Part shown: in pieces, positions 1 through 8,496 of the stretch
Numbering within the stretch: the stretch's first letter is position 1
How the letters are laid out: every line of letters starts with the position of its first letter
Assembly (NCBI RefSeq): GCF_029623955.1
Contig: NZ_JARSBP010000005.1
Coordinates: 124,001 to 188,000, forward strand
DNA from: Mycobacterium sp. 236(2023)
Lineage (GTDB): Bacteria > Actinomycetota > Actinomycetes > Mycobacteriales > Mycobacteriaceae
Direction: 5' to 3'
Length of the DNA stretch: 64,000 nt
The notes under the pieces: generated by a model
Databases searched by the model: none
Seen by the model: the letters and a program-made list of their open reading frames with translations, nothing else
Told to the model about the DNA's origin: nothing
Program-made: the position numbers and the translations under genes

Positions 1-16
1 CAGTCACACCCGTTAT

Positions 17-28
17 GCAATCGATTGC
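17..28. promoter_or_regulatory. LacI-type operator-like palindrome (left site)
   Basis: GCAATCGATTGC is a perfect 12-bp palindrome with a central CpG, the shape recognised by LacI/GalR-family repressors. It lies 36 bp beyond the stop of the leftward TauE gene, so it most likely serves a gene left of the window. It matches the site at 1808-1821 in 12 of 14 positions, suggesting one shared repressor. No regulator gene is visible here. Confidence 0.45.
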
Positions 29-64
29 CGTCAGTATGTGCCCGCGCGGACACGGGGTCAAGGG

Positions 65-853
65 TCAGTCGAACACCAGGATCTTGAGCAGTGCGAGCGA
101 GCCGATCACGACGATGCAGCCCCGCAGCACCGGCGGCGAGAGCCTGCGCCCGAAGCGCGCCCCGAGGTATCCGCCGACGAAGGTGCCCGCCGAGATCAGC
201 GCCACGACCGACCAGTCGATGTATTGGGTCGCGACGATCATGAACACCACCGCGGCAACGGCATTCACCATCGTCGCGAGGACGTTCTTGATCGCCGTCA
301 GCCGCTGAATGCCGTCGCTGAGAATCATGCCCATCAAACCGACGAGCAGGATGCCCTGTGCCGCACCGAAATACCCGCCGTAGATGCCGAGGACGAAGAT
401 CCCGACGGGGAGGGCGACGGTCGTGAGCAGACCCCGAGAGCCCCTGGGGCCGTTGTGTTCGGCGACTTCCTGCTGTGCGGCGGCGGTGCGCCGCTGCACG
501 GCGGGCCCGATGACGACCATCAGCAATCCGATGCCGATGAGCACGGGGACGATCGCCTTGAACGACTCGTCGGGAAGGACGAGAAGCAGGACGGCACCGA
601 CGATTGCGCCCGCGATCGAGGCAGGTGCGAGACGCAGCAGGATCGCCCGGTTCGGGCGCAATTCGCGGCGGTAGCCGAAGATCCCCGAGATTCCTCCGGC
701 GACCATCCCGAGGTTGTTGGAGACGTTGGCCGTCAGCGGTGGATAGCCGAACAACAGCAGGGTCGGGAAGGTCACCAGCGTGCCCGAACCGACGATCACG
801 TTGATCGCGCCGGCCCATACACCGGCGAAGAACAGCGCGACCGCTTCGACCAT
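65..853 (-). CDS. TauE/SafE-type (TSUP family) membrane exporter
   Basis: The 262-residue protein is almost entirely hydrophobic, with about eight predicted membrane spans. It opens with a glycine-rich segment (AGAINVIVGSGTLVTFP) and contains the GGYFGAAQGI repeat typical of the TauE/SafE family (sulfite/sulfonate or organic anion exporters). The length is normal for the family. It sits 6 bp downstream of the alpha/beta hydrolase gene and is almost certainly cotranscribed with it, so it may export a product of that hydrolase. The actual substrate cannot be read from the sequence. ATG start at 853. Confidence 0.85.
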   Translation of the reverse strand: MVEAVALFFAGVWAGAINVIVGSGTLVTFPTLLLFGYPPLTANVSNNLGMVAGGISGIFGYRRELRPNRAILLRLAPASIAGAIVGAVLLLVLPDESFKAIVPVLIGIGLLMVVIGPAVQRRTAAAQQEVAEHNGPRGSRGLLTTVALPVGIFVLGIYGGYFGAAQGILLVGLMGMILSDGIQRLTAIKNVLATMVNAVAAVVFMIVATQYIDWSVVALISAGTFVGGYLGARFGRRLSPPVLRGCIVVIGSLALLKILVFD

Positions 854-859
854 CCGGGG

Positions 860-1771
860 TCAGGCGAGGTGCTCGTCGAGGAAGGCGATGATGCCGTCGA
901 TGGCGCGCTCCTGCACCTCGTCGACCTCGACCCGGCCGTCGGCGCCGACGACCGGGAAGATGTAGCCGTGCAGCGGGTGGTCCCAGGAGACCCACCTGGC
1001 GTTTTTGCCGCTGCTCGCGAGCAGGTCATAGCTCAGCCGGAAAATTCCCTGCAGGTGGTCGTCGTCGCGGCCCATCACAAGCATCGGGAGCGCGATCGGC
1101 GCGATCCGTTCCCGGGCCAGCGGCTCGTTGATCCGCGAGCGGACGAACGCCGGGTCGCGCATCTGCATCTCTTCGATGTTGCGCAGCTGCGTGTCCGGAT
1201 TGGTGAACGCCGAGTCGTCCGGGGTGAGGTCGAGGAACTCGTGGTTGGCCGGCTCGCAGGCCACCCCGGCCTTGAGCGGGCTGTCGTACTGCGACGCGAT
1301 CTTGAACAGCATCTCCCCGGCATGGCTGACTCCGACGTGGCCGAGCCGCTCGGCGTCGATCTGCGGATGCTTGGCGACATCTTCGAGGATCGCGATCTCG
1401 TCCTCGAACTCCAGGGGGGCGCGGCTCATCAGGTCCATCCCCTGCCTGCGGTCGACGACGAGGCGGCCGCCCTGATGGAAGCCGAGCTCGACTTCGGTCC
1501 GGTATCGGCCCCATGCGCAGGCGTATCCGGCGTCGAGAAGGCGTTCCATGATGTAGCCGTGCGTCCTGACTCGCCCGCGCAGCCAGTCGAGACCTCCGCC
1601 GCCGTTGCCGTAGGCGAGGAACACGAACGGGAAGCCAGATCCGTCGCCGGATGGCAGCCGCAGGGCATAAGGCGTGTATAACCCGTCCCAGGTCGGCGCC
1701 AGGTGATAGCTGACTGGCCGCGACGAGCCCGGTACGGCTTCGGTGATCGGCGCCCAGTTCGGTGACGTCAT
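860..1771 (-). CDS. alpha/beta hydrolase (dienelactone/prolyl-oligopeptidase-like)
   Basis: A 303-residue alpha/beta hydrolase. The nucleophile elbow reads GVSHAG with Ser149 as the likely nucleophile. An oxyanion-type FLAYGNGGGG strand-turn lies near residue 51, and WDHPLHG near the C-terminus supplies a candidate catalytic His. I place the start at ATG 1771 (MTSPNWAP) because the 36 residues of the longer open frame upstream overlap an operator-like palindrome and do not look coding. It is the first gene of a two-gene leftward operon with the TauE exporter. The LacI-type site at 1808-1821, 37 bp upstream of the start, is well placed for repression. The substrate is unknown. Confidence 0.8.
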   Translation of the reverse strand: MTSPNWAPITEAVPGSSRPVSYHLAPTWDGLYTPYALRLPSGDGSGFPFVFLAYGNGGGGLDWLRGRVRTHGYIMERLLDAGYACAWGRYRTEVELGFHQGGRLVVDRRQGMDLMSRAPLEFEDEIAILEDVAKHPQIDAERLGHVGVSHAGEMLFKIASQYDSPLKAGVACEPANHEFLDLTPDDSAFTNPDTQLRNIEEMQMRDPAFVRSRINEPLARERIAPIALPMLVMGRDDDHLQGIFRLSYDLLASSGKNARWVSWDHPLHGYIFPVVGADGRVEVDEVQERAIDGIIAFLDEHLA

Positions 1772-1807
1772 GCGCCACGCTCCTATCGCTCGACGGTGAC
1801 CGCAGGA

Positions 1808-1821
1808 TGCAAACGATTGCA
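1808..1821. promoter_or_regulatory. LacI-type operator-like palindrome upstream of hydrolase
   Basis: TGCAAACGATTGCA is an inverted repeat around a central CpG with one mismatched base pair, as in LacI/GalR operators. It sits 37 bp upstream of the hydrolase ATG, in promoter range. The same core recurs at 17-28, on the other side of the operon. Confidence 0.55.
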
Positions 1822-1851
1822 GATTAGCACCGGCGTCAATAGCAACGCGAA

Positions 1852-1899
1852 TGCACGGTTTCTGACAGATTTCAGGCAATTTCCGTCAGAAACCGTGCA
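1852..1899. repeat. perfect 15-bp inverted repeat, 18-bp spacer
   Basis: TGCACGGTTTCTGAC at 1852-1866 is exactly complementary to GTCAGAAACCGTGCA at 1885-1899. It lies between the hydrolase promoter and the ceramidase-like remnant. No U-rich tail follows, so it is a poor intrinsic terminator. It could be a binding site for a dimeric regulator, or the remains of a mobile-element end. Confidence 0.7.
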
Positions 1900-1916
1900 C
1901 TCACGGCGCTGACGTG

Positions 1917-2128
1917 ATGCGTCGCTTCAGATATGTACTGCTCTGTGCAGCAGCACTTTTCGTTGTCTCGTGACGCTGCGCGCTCTGGACAGTCCGCTGT
2001 GCGGCCGATTTCCGATCGGCACCCATTTCCTGTGGCATTGTCTCAACGCGGCCGTGATATTGCTGATCAGCCACGTGGCGATCCGGTTCCGGCAGGGGCG
2101 GTCGCGGTATAGTGCCGATCACCACTGA
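1917..2128 (+). pseudogene. C-terminal remnant of a ceramidase-like membrane protein
   Basis: Two frames join into one plausible tail. The first reads MRRFRYVLLCAAALFVVS and stops at 1971-1973. Skipping one base near 1972, the second frame continues TLRALDSPLCGRFPIGTHF, then LWHCLN and a hydrophobic stretch, ending at the TGA at 2126-2128. The LDxPLC, PxGTHFLWH and LNA pattern resembles the C-terminus of bacterial alkaline-ceramidase-family proteins. The N-terminal part is missing, so this is a truncated and frameshifted relic. The family name is from memory of its motif. Confidence 0.5.
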
Positions 2129-2292
2129 ATCACGGTCGAGGCGCGCGTTCACAGCTGATTGCGCAGGCCTGAACAGCAGGATCTTCCTTCACAGCGCACT
2201 CTCCCTGCCACTCCCAGGTTGCGCGACGTTGTCGGCGCAAGCGTCTACGATTCCTCCGGCACCCCTCCCGACACTGAAGACAAGGACCAGCA

Positions 2293-4326
2293 GTGAGTTA
2301 CACCGCCGCCGACATCACCGAGCTCGATGATGTCCAGCACACGCGCCTGCGGCCGGCGGTCAACCTGGGTCTCGACGTCCTCAACACCGCGCTTCGTGAG
2401 ATTGTCGACAACGCGATCGAAGAGGTCGCCGTGCCGGCCCACGGCGGATCCACCGTCACGATCACCCTCCACGCGGACGGGTCGGTAAGCGTCGCCGACG
2501 ACGGTCGCGGACTGCCCGTCGACACCGATCCCGCCACCGGGAAGAACGGCATCGTCAAGACGCTCGGCACCGCCCGCGCCGGCGGAAAGTTCTCCGCGCA
2601 CTCCGACGCCGCCAGCACCGGAGCGGGACTCAACGGAATCGGCGCCGCCGCTGCTGTTTTCATCTCCGCCCGCACCGACGTGACCGTGCACCGGGCCGGC
2701 AAAACCTACCTGCAGAGTTTCGGCGCCGGCTACCCGGGATCGTTCGAGGGCGACGAGTTCGACCCGCAGGCTACGTTCACCCGGGCCGACGCGCAGAAGC
2801 TCAAGGGTGCGGGCAACCGCAAACCCAAGCTGCAGGGCACGACGGTACGGATCCTGTTCGATCCCTCGGTGGTGCCGGACAACAGCGTGGACATCGGCGA
2901 GGTGCTGCTGCGGGCGCACGCCGCGGCGCGGATGTCACCCGGGGTGCACCTCATCGTCGTCGACGAGGGCTGGCCCGGCGACGAGGTCCCTCCTGCCCTG
3001 CTCGAGCCGTTCGACGGCCCGTGGGGCACCGAGGCACTGCTCGATCTGATGTGCACCGCCGCCGACACGCCGGTGCCCGGCGTGCGGGCTGTCGTCGAGG
3101 GCCGCGGCGAGTACACCACCGGTCGCGGGCCGACGCCGTTCCGCTGGTCACTGACCGCCGGCCCCGCCGAACCGGCCACCGTGGCCGCATTCTGCAACAC
3201 CGTGCGCACCCCGGGTGGCGGCTCCCATCTGACGGCGGCCGTCAAAGGCATGTCCGAGGCGCTGGCCGACCGCGCCTCCCGCATCCGTGACCTCGGACTG
3301 GCCAAGGGTGAGGACGGCCCGGAGCCGCAGGACTTCGCCGCGGTGACGGCACTGGCCGTCGATACCCGCGCTCCGGACGTTTCCTGGGATTCGCAAGCCA
3401 AGACGGCGGTGTCGTCGCGGTCGCTGAACGTGGCGATGGCGCCGGACGTCGCGCGCAGCGTGACGATCTGGGCGGCCAACCCCGCCAACGGGGACGCGGT
3501 GTCTCTGTGGACGAAGCTGGCGCTGGAGTCTGCCCGGGCACGTCGTAGCGCCGAGGGCGCCAAGGCCAGATCCCGGGCGGCATCGAAGGCCAAGGGGCTG
3601 GGCACGAACCTGTCGCTGCCGCCGAAACTGCTGCCCAGCCGGGAGTCCGGCCGCGGCTCAGGCGCGGAACTGTTTCTGTGCGAGGGTGATTCGGCGCTGG
3701 GCACCATCAAGGCGGCGCGCGATGCCACCTTCCAGGCGGCGTTCCCGCTGAAAGGCAAGCCGCCGAACGTCTACGGGTTCACCATCAGCAAGGCGCGCGT
3801 CAAGGACGAATTCGACTCGATCGAGCGGATTCTGGGATGCGGGGTACGGGACAACTGCGACCCCGAACTGTGCCGCTACGACAGGATCCTGTTCGCCTCC
3901 GACGCCGACCCCGATGGCGGCAACATCAACTCCAGCCTGATCTCGATGTTCCTGGACTTCTACCGACCGCTGGTGCAGGCGGGGATGGTCTACGTGACGT
4001 TGCCGCCGCTGTTCGTCGTCAAGGACGGCACGGAACGGATCTACTGTCAGGACGAGTCCGAGCGCGACGCCGCGGTGGCCCAGTTGAAGTCCACCTCGAA
4101 GCGCAAGGTCGAGGTCCAGCGCAACAAGGGTCTCGGCGAGATGGATGCCGACGACTTCTGGAACACCGTGCTGGATCCTGCGCGGCGCACCGTGATTCGG
4201 GTCCACCCCGACGACGGCGAAGCCAAGTTGCACCACATCTTGTTCGGCGGGCCGCCAGAGGGCAGGCGCACGTGGATGGCGGACATCGCCGCCCGTGTCG
4301 ACACCTCCGCGCTCGACCTCACCTAG
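2293..4326 (+). CDS. GyrB-like subunit of a second type II topoisomerase (TopoN-like)
   Basis: A 677-residue GyrB/ParE-type ATPase and TOPRIM subunit. The GHKL ATP-binding motifs are IVDNAIEE (37-44) and DDGRGLP (69-75). The TOPRIM domain has CEGDSALG (catalytic Glu464) and DADPDGG (Asp537, 539, 541), where canonical gyrase has DxDVDG and EGDSAGG. The protein diverges from housekeeping GyrB, and its partner gene starts 9 bp downstream. The arrangement matches TopoN/TopoM of M. smegmatis, an atypical type II enzyme reported to introduce positive supercoils. Start is GTG 2293. It is unlikely to be the essential gyrase, which mycobacteria carry next to dnaA/recF. Confidence 0.85.
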   Translation: MSYTAADITELDDVQHTRLRPAVNLGLDVLNTALREIVDNAIEEVAVPAHGGSTVTITLHADGSVSVADDGRGLPVDTDPATGKNGIVKTLGTARAGGKFSAHSDAASTGAGLNGIGAAAAVFISARTDVTVHRAGKTYLQSFGAGYPGSFEGDEFDPQATFTRADAQKLKGAGNRKPKLQGTTVRILFDPSVVPDNSVDIGEVLLRAHAAARMSPGVHLIVVDEGWPGDEVPPALLEPFDGPWGTEALLDLMCTAADTPVPGVRAVVEGRGEYTTGRGPTPFRWSLTAGPAEPATVAAFCNTVRTPGGGSHLTAAVKGMSEALADRASRIRDLGLAKGEDGPEPQDFAAVTALAVDTRAPDVSWDSQAKTAVSSRSLNVAMAPDVARSVTIWAANPANGDAVSLWTKLALESARARRSAEGAKARSRAASKAKGLGTNLSLPPKLLPSRESGRGSGAELFLCEGDSALGTIKAARDATFQAAFPLKGKPPNVYGFTISKARVKDEFDSIERILGCGVRDNCDPELCRYDRILFASDADPDGGNINSSLISMFLDFYRPLVQAGMVYVTLPPLFVVKDGTERIYCQDESERDAAVAQLKSTSKRKVEVQRNKGLGEMDADDFWNTVLDPARRTVIRVHPDDGEAKLHHILFGGPPEGRRTWMADIAARVDTSALDLT

Positions 4327-4335
4327 GAGCTCTTC

Positions 4336-6474
4336 GTGACCTTGACCTTGGACGTTCCCGAGCAGAACCCGGATCTGGTGCTCGACCAGAGCGCCGACGA
4401 CTACTGGAACCACTACCAGCTGACGTTCGCGCTCTACAGCGTCAGCGACCGTGCCATCCCGTCGGCGTTCGACGGGCTCAAGCCGGGCCAGCGGCGCCTG
4501 CTCTACCAGATGCACGAGTCCGGCCTTCAGCCCGGGAACAAGCCGCAGAAGTCCTCCAAGATCTGCTCTGCCGTGACGGGCAACCTGCATCCGCATGGCG
4601 GCGCGTCGATGTACGGTGCGGCCGCGCTGATGGCCGCCGAGTTCCAGCGCGTGAAAGTCATTGATGGACAAGGCGCTTTCCCGCGTATCCAAGGTGACAT
4701 CCCCGCCGCCGACCGGTACACGGAGATGCGGTTGTCGGCGCCGGGCGCGGCGCTGACCGCCGAACTCAACGATCATGCCGTGCCGATGGTGCAGACGTTC
4801 GACGGCGAGTGGACCGAGCCGACGATGCTGCCCGCACAGTGGCCGGTGTTGCTGTGCAACGGCGCTGTGGGTATTGCCGAAGGCTGGGCCACCAAGGTTC
4901 CCGCGCACAATCCGCGCGAGGTTATGGCGGCCTGCCGCGCGCTGCTGAAGACGCCGAACATGACCGACGACAGGCTGGTGAAGCTCATCCCCGGACCCGA
5001 CTGGGGATGCGGGGCCACCGTGGTCGGTTCCGCCGGGCTGCGCGAGTACATCACGACGGGACGCGGCCAGCTGACGGTGCGCGGCACGATCTCCGTCGAC
5101 GGGAAGAACTGCGTCATCACCGAGTTGCCGCCCGGTGTCGCCAGTAACACTGTGCAGGACAGGATCCGCGCGCTGGTCGAGTCCGGCGAGATGTCGGGCG
5201 TGGCGGACATGTCGGATCTGACCGACCGCCGCAACGGGCTGCGCATCGTGGTCACCGCCAAGCGGGGGCACAGTGCCGACCAGATCCGCGACCAACTGCT
5301 GGCTCTGACACCGCTGGAGTCGACGTTCGCCGCCAGCCTCGTCGCTCTCGACGAGGACCGGGTGCCGCGCTGGTGGAACGTGCGCGAGTTGATCGGCGCG
5401 TTCCTGCATCTGCGCGACTCGGTGGTGCTGCACCGCAGCGAGTACCGGCTGGACAAGGTCACGGCGCGCCGCCACCTGGTGGCGGGCCTGATGACGATTC
5501 ACCTGGACATCGACGCCGCGGTCGCGGTGATCCGGAACTCCGACACCGTCGACGATGCGCGACGCGGGCTGCAGGAGCGGTTCGGCATCGACGAAGAGCA
5601 GGCCAATTACGTTCTGGCACTGCAGCTTCGCCGGTTGACCAAGCTCGACGTGATCGAACTGCAGGCCGAAGCGGACAAGCTCGACGCGGAGTTCGCGGAG
5701 CTCACCGAGCTGGTGTCCAATCCCGACGCGCGCCGCAAGGTCATCGACGAGGAACTGGTCGAGACGGCAAAGCTGTTCAAAGGGCCCGAATTCGATCGTC
5801 GCACGGTCCTCGATCTCGAGGCGACACCGGTCACGTCCGGTTCCGACGAGGACGGGCCGCGCGAGAAGAAGGTCAACGCGTCGTGGCGGCTAGACGACCG
5901 CGGGGTGTTCTCCGACAGCCACGGCGAGTTGCTCACCTCGGGGCTGGGCTGGGCGGCATGGGCCGACGGGCGCATCAAGTTCACCAGTGGCGGCGGGCTG
6001 CCGTTCAAGATCCGCGACATCCCGGTGGCCCCGGACATCACCGGACTACTGCGCTCCGGCGTGCTGCCCGACGGCTACCACCTCGCCCTGGTCACGCGCC
6101 GCGGCAGGGTCTTGCGCATCGATCCGTCCGCGGTGAATCCGCAGGGCGCAGCGGGCAATGGCGTGGCGGGCGTCAAACTGGCCGGCGAAGGGGACGAAGT
6201 GATTGCGGCACTGCCCATTTCGTGTCAGAACGGTGAGGCCATCCTGTCGATCTCGGAGAAGGGCTGGAAGGTCACCGAGGTCGCGGACATCCCGGTCAAG
6301 GGTCGCGGCGGTGCCGGGGTCGGCTTCCATCCGTTCGTCAATGGTGAGAGTGCACTGATGGCGGCGGCGGTCTCTGCCACCGGGTTCGTCCGAGGCACCC
6401 GGGCAGTCCGCGCGGAGAAGCGGGCGAAGGCGTCGATCAAGGGGTCCGGGTCGGATGTGACGCCGGCCGGGTGA
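4336..6474 (+). CDS. GyrA-like subunit of a second type II topoisomerase (TopoM-like)
   Basis: A 712-residue GyrA/ParC-type breakage-reunion subunit. The catalytic tyrosine is Tyr128 in AADRYTEMRLS, preceded by a winged-helix region (DGLKPGQRRLLY, 46-57; HPHGGAS, 85-91). The coiled-coil gate and tower occupy roughly 330-480. The C-terminal part is only about 200 residues, shorter than the GyrA beta-propeller, and lacks a recognisable QRRGGKG box; the nearest thing is KGRGGAG at about 655. GTG start at 4336, with GGAGC in the 9-bp gap after the GyrB-like gene. The two form a heterotetrameric enzyme. The missing wrapping box predicts supercoiling behaviour different from gyrase. Confidence 0.85.
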   Translation: MTLTLDVPEQNPDLVLDQSADDYWNHYQLTFALYSVSDRAIPSAFDGLKPGQRRLLYQMHESGLQPGNKPQKSSKICSAVTGNLHPHGGASMYGAAALMAAEFQRVKVIDGQGAFPRIQGDIPAADRYTEMRLSAPGAALTAELNDHAVPMVQTFDGEWTEPTMLPAQWPVLLCNGAVGIAEGWATKVPAHNPREVMAACRALLKTPNMTDDRLVKLIPGPDWGCGATVVGSAGLREYITTGRGQLTVRGTISVDGKNCVITELPPGVASNTVQDRIRALVESGEMSGVADMSDLTDRRNGLRIVVTAKRGHSADQIRDQLLALTPLESTFAASLVALDEDRVPRWWNVRELIGAFLHLRDSVVLHRSEYRLDKVTARRHLVAGLMTIHLDIDAAVAVIRNSDTVDDARRGLQERFGIDEEQANYVLALQLRRLTKLDVIELQAEADKLDAEFAELTELVSNPDARRKVIDEELVETAKLFKGPEFDRRTVLDLEATPVTSGSDEDGPREKKVNASWRLDDRGVFSDSHGELLTSGLGWAAWADGRIKFTSGGGLPFKIRDIPVAPDITGLLRSGVLPDGYHLALVTRRGRVLRIDPSAVNPQGAAGNGVAGVKLAGEGDEVIAALPISCQNGEAILSISEKGWKVTEVADIPVKGRGGAGVGFHPFVNGESALMAAAVSATGFVRGTRAVRAEKRAKASIKGSGSDVTPAG

Positions 6475-6696
6475 TCAGTTGCGGACGGACGTATCGACCC
6501 GCGGCACCTTCACCGACGGGACCATCTGGTCCATCCACGGGTTGCCGTTGCGCGGGTAGTAGAAGTCATAGCCGTAATTCACCTGGGGCCCACCGAATCC
6601 CCAGTCGGGATCGTCGGCCTGAGCGGGCCCGGCGCCACCGATGGCGACGACGGCCAATGCCCCTGCAACGACACTGAGTGATCCGATTCTCGTCAT
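6475..6696 (-). CDS. small secreted protein, unknown function
   Basis: A 73-residue protein with a clear Sec signal peptide (hydrophobic SLSVVAGALAVVAIGGAG, likely cleavage after AQA near residue 27). The mature part is short and rich in Tyr, Pro and Trp. It converges with the topoisomerase operon, with zero bases between the two stop codons. Small Tyr/Pro-rich exported proteins like this are common in mycobacteria, but I do not recognise the family. Confidence 0.6.
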   Translation of the reverse strand: MTRIGSLSVVAGALAVVAIGGAGPAQADDPDWGFGGPQVNYGYDFYYPRNGNPWMDQMVPSVKVPRVDTSVRN

Positions 6697-6715
6697 CGAT
6701 CAACGGTAGAACTGA

Positions 6716-7036
6716 TCACCGCTGCGGCACCTCGATATCGGAGAACAAGACCCGGACACCGCCTGTGGCCACCCGCGCCATTGCTTGGAAGAACGCCTGT
6801 GCCTCTGGCGTCGTCACAGCGCTACTTGCGCTGGCGTAGTCGGGGTAATACAGATCGATCATTCGGTAGGCGGGCGTAGGGCTGCCGTCTTCCTTCGGCC
6901 ACACCTTCGACGCCTCGACCCTGATGTGGCCCGGAATCGCCTTGGCGGCTTCCAGTTGTTGCTCCGAGTAACTGGATTCGAAGTCGTCAGGGTTCACGGG
7001 ATTGTCGTAGATGACGGTGATCTTCGTTTCGGACAT
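6716..7036 (-). CDS. EthD-domain protein
   Basis: A 106-residue protein starting MSETKITVIYDNPVNPDDFE, a ferredoxin-like alpha+beta barrel of the EthD/ABM type. The central AAKAIPGHIRVEASKVW and a late ALxxxEAQAFFQAM-type helix match EthD small proteins, which bind or isomerise small organics or accompany P450 systems. I use ATG 7036; the longer frame to 7270 overlaps the divergent lipoprotein gene and is not coding-like. The start lies 14 bp from the neighbour's start, so both promoters overlap. The substrate is unknown. Confidence 0.75.
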   Translation of the reverse strand: MSETKITVIYDNPVNPDDFESSYSEQQLEAAKAIPGHIRVEASKVWPKEDGSPTPAYRMIDLYYPDYASASSAVTTPEAQAFFQAMARVATGGVRVLFSDIEVPQR

Positions 7037-7050
7037 CCGATCATGCTTCC

Positions 7051-8496
7051 ATGGTTTCGGTGAACCGCACGCCGACGCCGAATCTGCGCCTTGCCCGGCT
7101 TTACGCCGCCGGGATGGTCGTGTGCACTCTTGCCTCGGCGTGTGGCAACGCCGCGCCACCGCCACCAGCCACCGGTACCCCATCAGTGACCGTCCCGACG
7201 GTCGCATCCACGACCGTCTCGCCGCCCGTTCCCGCGGTGACTCCGGCCGGTGACTTCTCCGCGGTGTCACGGCTCATCGACGACGCGGTCGCTGCGCACC
7301 GCCTGCCGGGAGCGGTGGTCCAGGTCGGGCATGGGGGCGACATCGTTTTCCGCCAGGCCTTCGGTGTGCGCAAGCTCGTCGGCGAACCGGGGCTCGACGG
7401 CGCTCCCTCCCCCGCGGAGCCGATGACGGAAGACACCCTCTTCGACGTCGCATCATTGACGAAAAGCCTTGCGACCGCGACAGCGATCATGCAGCTCTAC
7501 GAGCAGGGCCAGGTGCAGATCGACGCACCGGTGCAGACGTACCTGCCGGACTTCAACCCGGCCGACGATCCACGCCGTGCGCAGGTGACGCTGCGGATGT
7601 TGCTCACCCACACCTCGGGCATAGCCGGAGATCTGAGCTTGGACGGCCCGTGGGGGCTGGACAAGGCCGACAAAGCTGACGGCGTCCGGCGGGCGCTCGC
7701 CGCGTGGGTGGTGTTCGGTCCCGGAGAACGCTTCCACTACTCCGACATCAACTTCATCATCCTCGGCGCGCTGCTGGAGAAGATCACCGGTGAGTCCGAA
7801 GACGTCTACGTCCGCGAGAACGTGTTCGCGCCGCTGGGAATGTCGGATACCTACTATCTTCCCGCGTCCAAAGCATGTGGCCCACATAAGGTCCGGGGCA
7901 CCGCGATAGTTCTGGATCCCGATGGACCGGCGGTGCGCATCTGCCCGCCGGGGACGTGGAGCACGGGTCTGCTCGAGCGCATCGCACCCACGGCCCTCGA
8001 CGAGGACACTCCGGGCCTCAACCCGGACTACGGTCACCCGCTGCGCGGCACCGTGCACGACCCGACGGCGCGCCGCATGGGTGGGGTGGCCGGCAGCGCC
8101 GGGGTGTTCACGACCGTCCACGACATGGGCCGCTTCGCACAGGCCCTTCTCGACCAGCTCGCCAACCGCCCGAGCACCTTTCCATTGACGCAGGCGAGCG
8201 CGCAGGTGATGACGACTCCGCAGCAGCCCGGCCCACCGGTGCCCGGGCAGAATGTGCGCGGCTTCGGCTGGGACATCGACACTCCGCACTCCGGACCGCG
8301 CGGCGCCATCTTCCCGGTCGGAAGCTTCGGCCACACCGGGTTCACCGGCGCCACGTTGTGGATGGATCCGGGCTCGGACACGTACGTGATCGTCCTCGCG
8401 AACGTGATCCACCAGCGCGGCGGGCCACCGATCGTCGCGCTGAGCGGCCAGGTCGCGACCGAATCCGCACGGGCCCTTCATCTGTACGGTAGCTAA
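7051..8496 (+). CDS. beta-lactamase-family serine hydrolase lipoprotein
   Basis: A 481-residue class C beta-lactamase/DD-peptidase-fold protein. It has a lipoprotein signal with lipobox LASAC (Cys31) and a Thr/Pro-rich linker to about residue 68. The SxxK motif is SLTK (Ser135, Lys138), the tyrosine motif YSD (Tyr230) replaces YxN, and HTGFTG near the C-terminus serves as the third motif. It probably acts at the outer face of the membrane as an esterase or peptidase; such proteins are usually not true beta-lactamases. Its stop overlaps the convergent UvrA-like gene by 4 bp. Confidence 0.85.
   Translation: MVSVNRTPTPNLRLARLYAAGMVVCTLASACGNAAPPPPATGTPSVTVPTVASTTVSPPVPAVTPAGDFSAVSRLIDDAVAAHRLPGAVVQVGHGGDIVFRQAFGVRKLVGEPGLDGAPSPAEPMTEDTLFDVASLTKSLATATAIMQLYEQGQVQIDAPVQTYLPDFNPADDPRRAQVTLRMLLTHTSGIAGDLSLDGPWGLDKADKADGVRRALAAWVVFGPGERFHYSDINFIILGALLEKITGESEDVYVRENVFAPLGMSDTYYLPASKACGPHKVRGTAIVLDPDGPAVRICPPGTWSTGLLERIAPTALDEDTPGLNPDYGHPLRGTVHDPTARRMGGVAGSAGVFTTVHDMGRFAQALLDQLANRPSTFPLTQASAQVMTTPQQPGPPVPGQNVRGFGWDIDTPHSGPRGAIFPVGSFGHTGFTGATLWMDPGSDTYVIVLANVIHQRGGPPIVALSGQVATESARALHLYGS

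Noticed and set aside
38..1681. 547-residue plus-strand open frame at the left end
   Set aside because: It is antisense to the TauE and hydrolase genes; extreme Asp/Arg/His composition marks a shadow frame.
3658..5502. 614-residue minus-strand open frame over the topoisomerase genes
   Set aside because: It is antisense to well-supported GyrA/GyrB-type genes and is His/Arg/Gln-rich with no recognisable fold.
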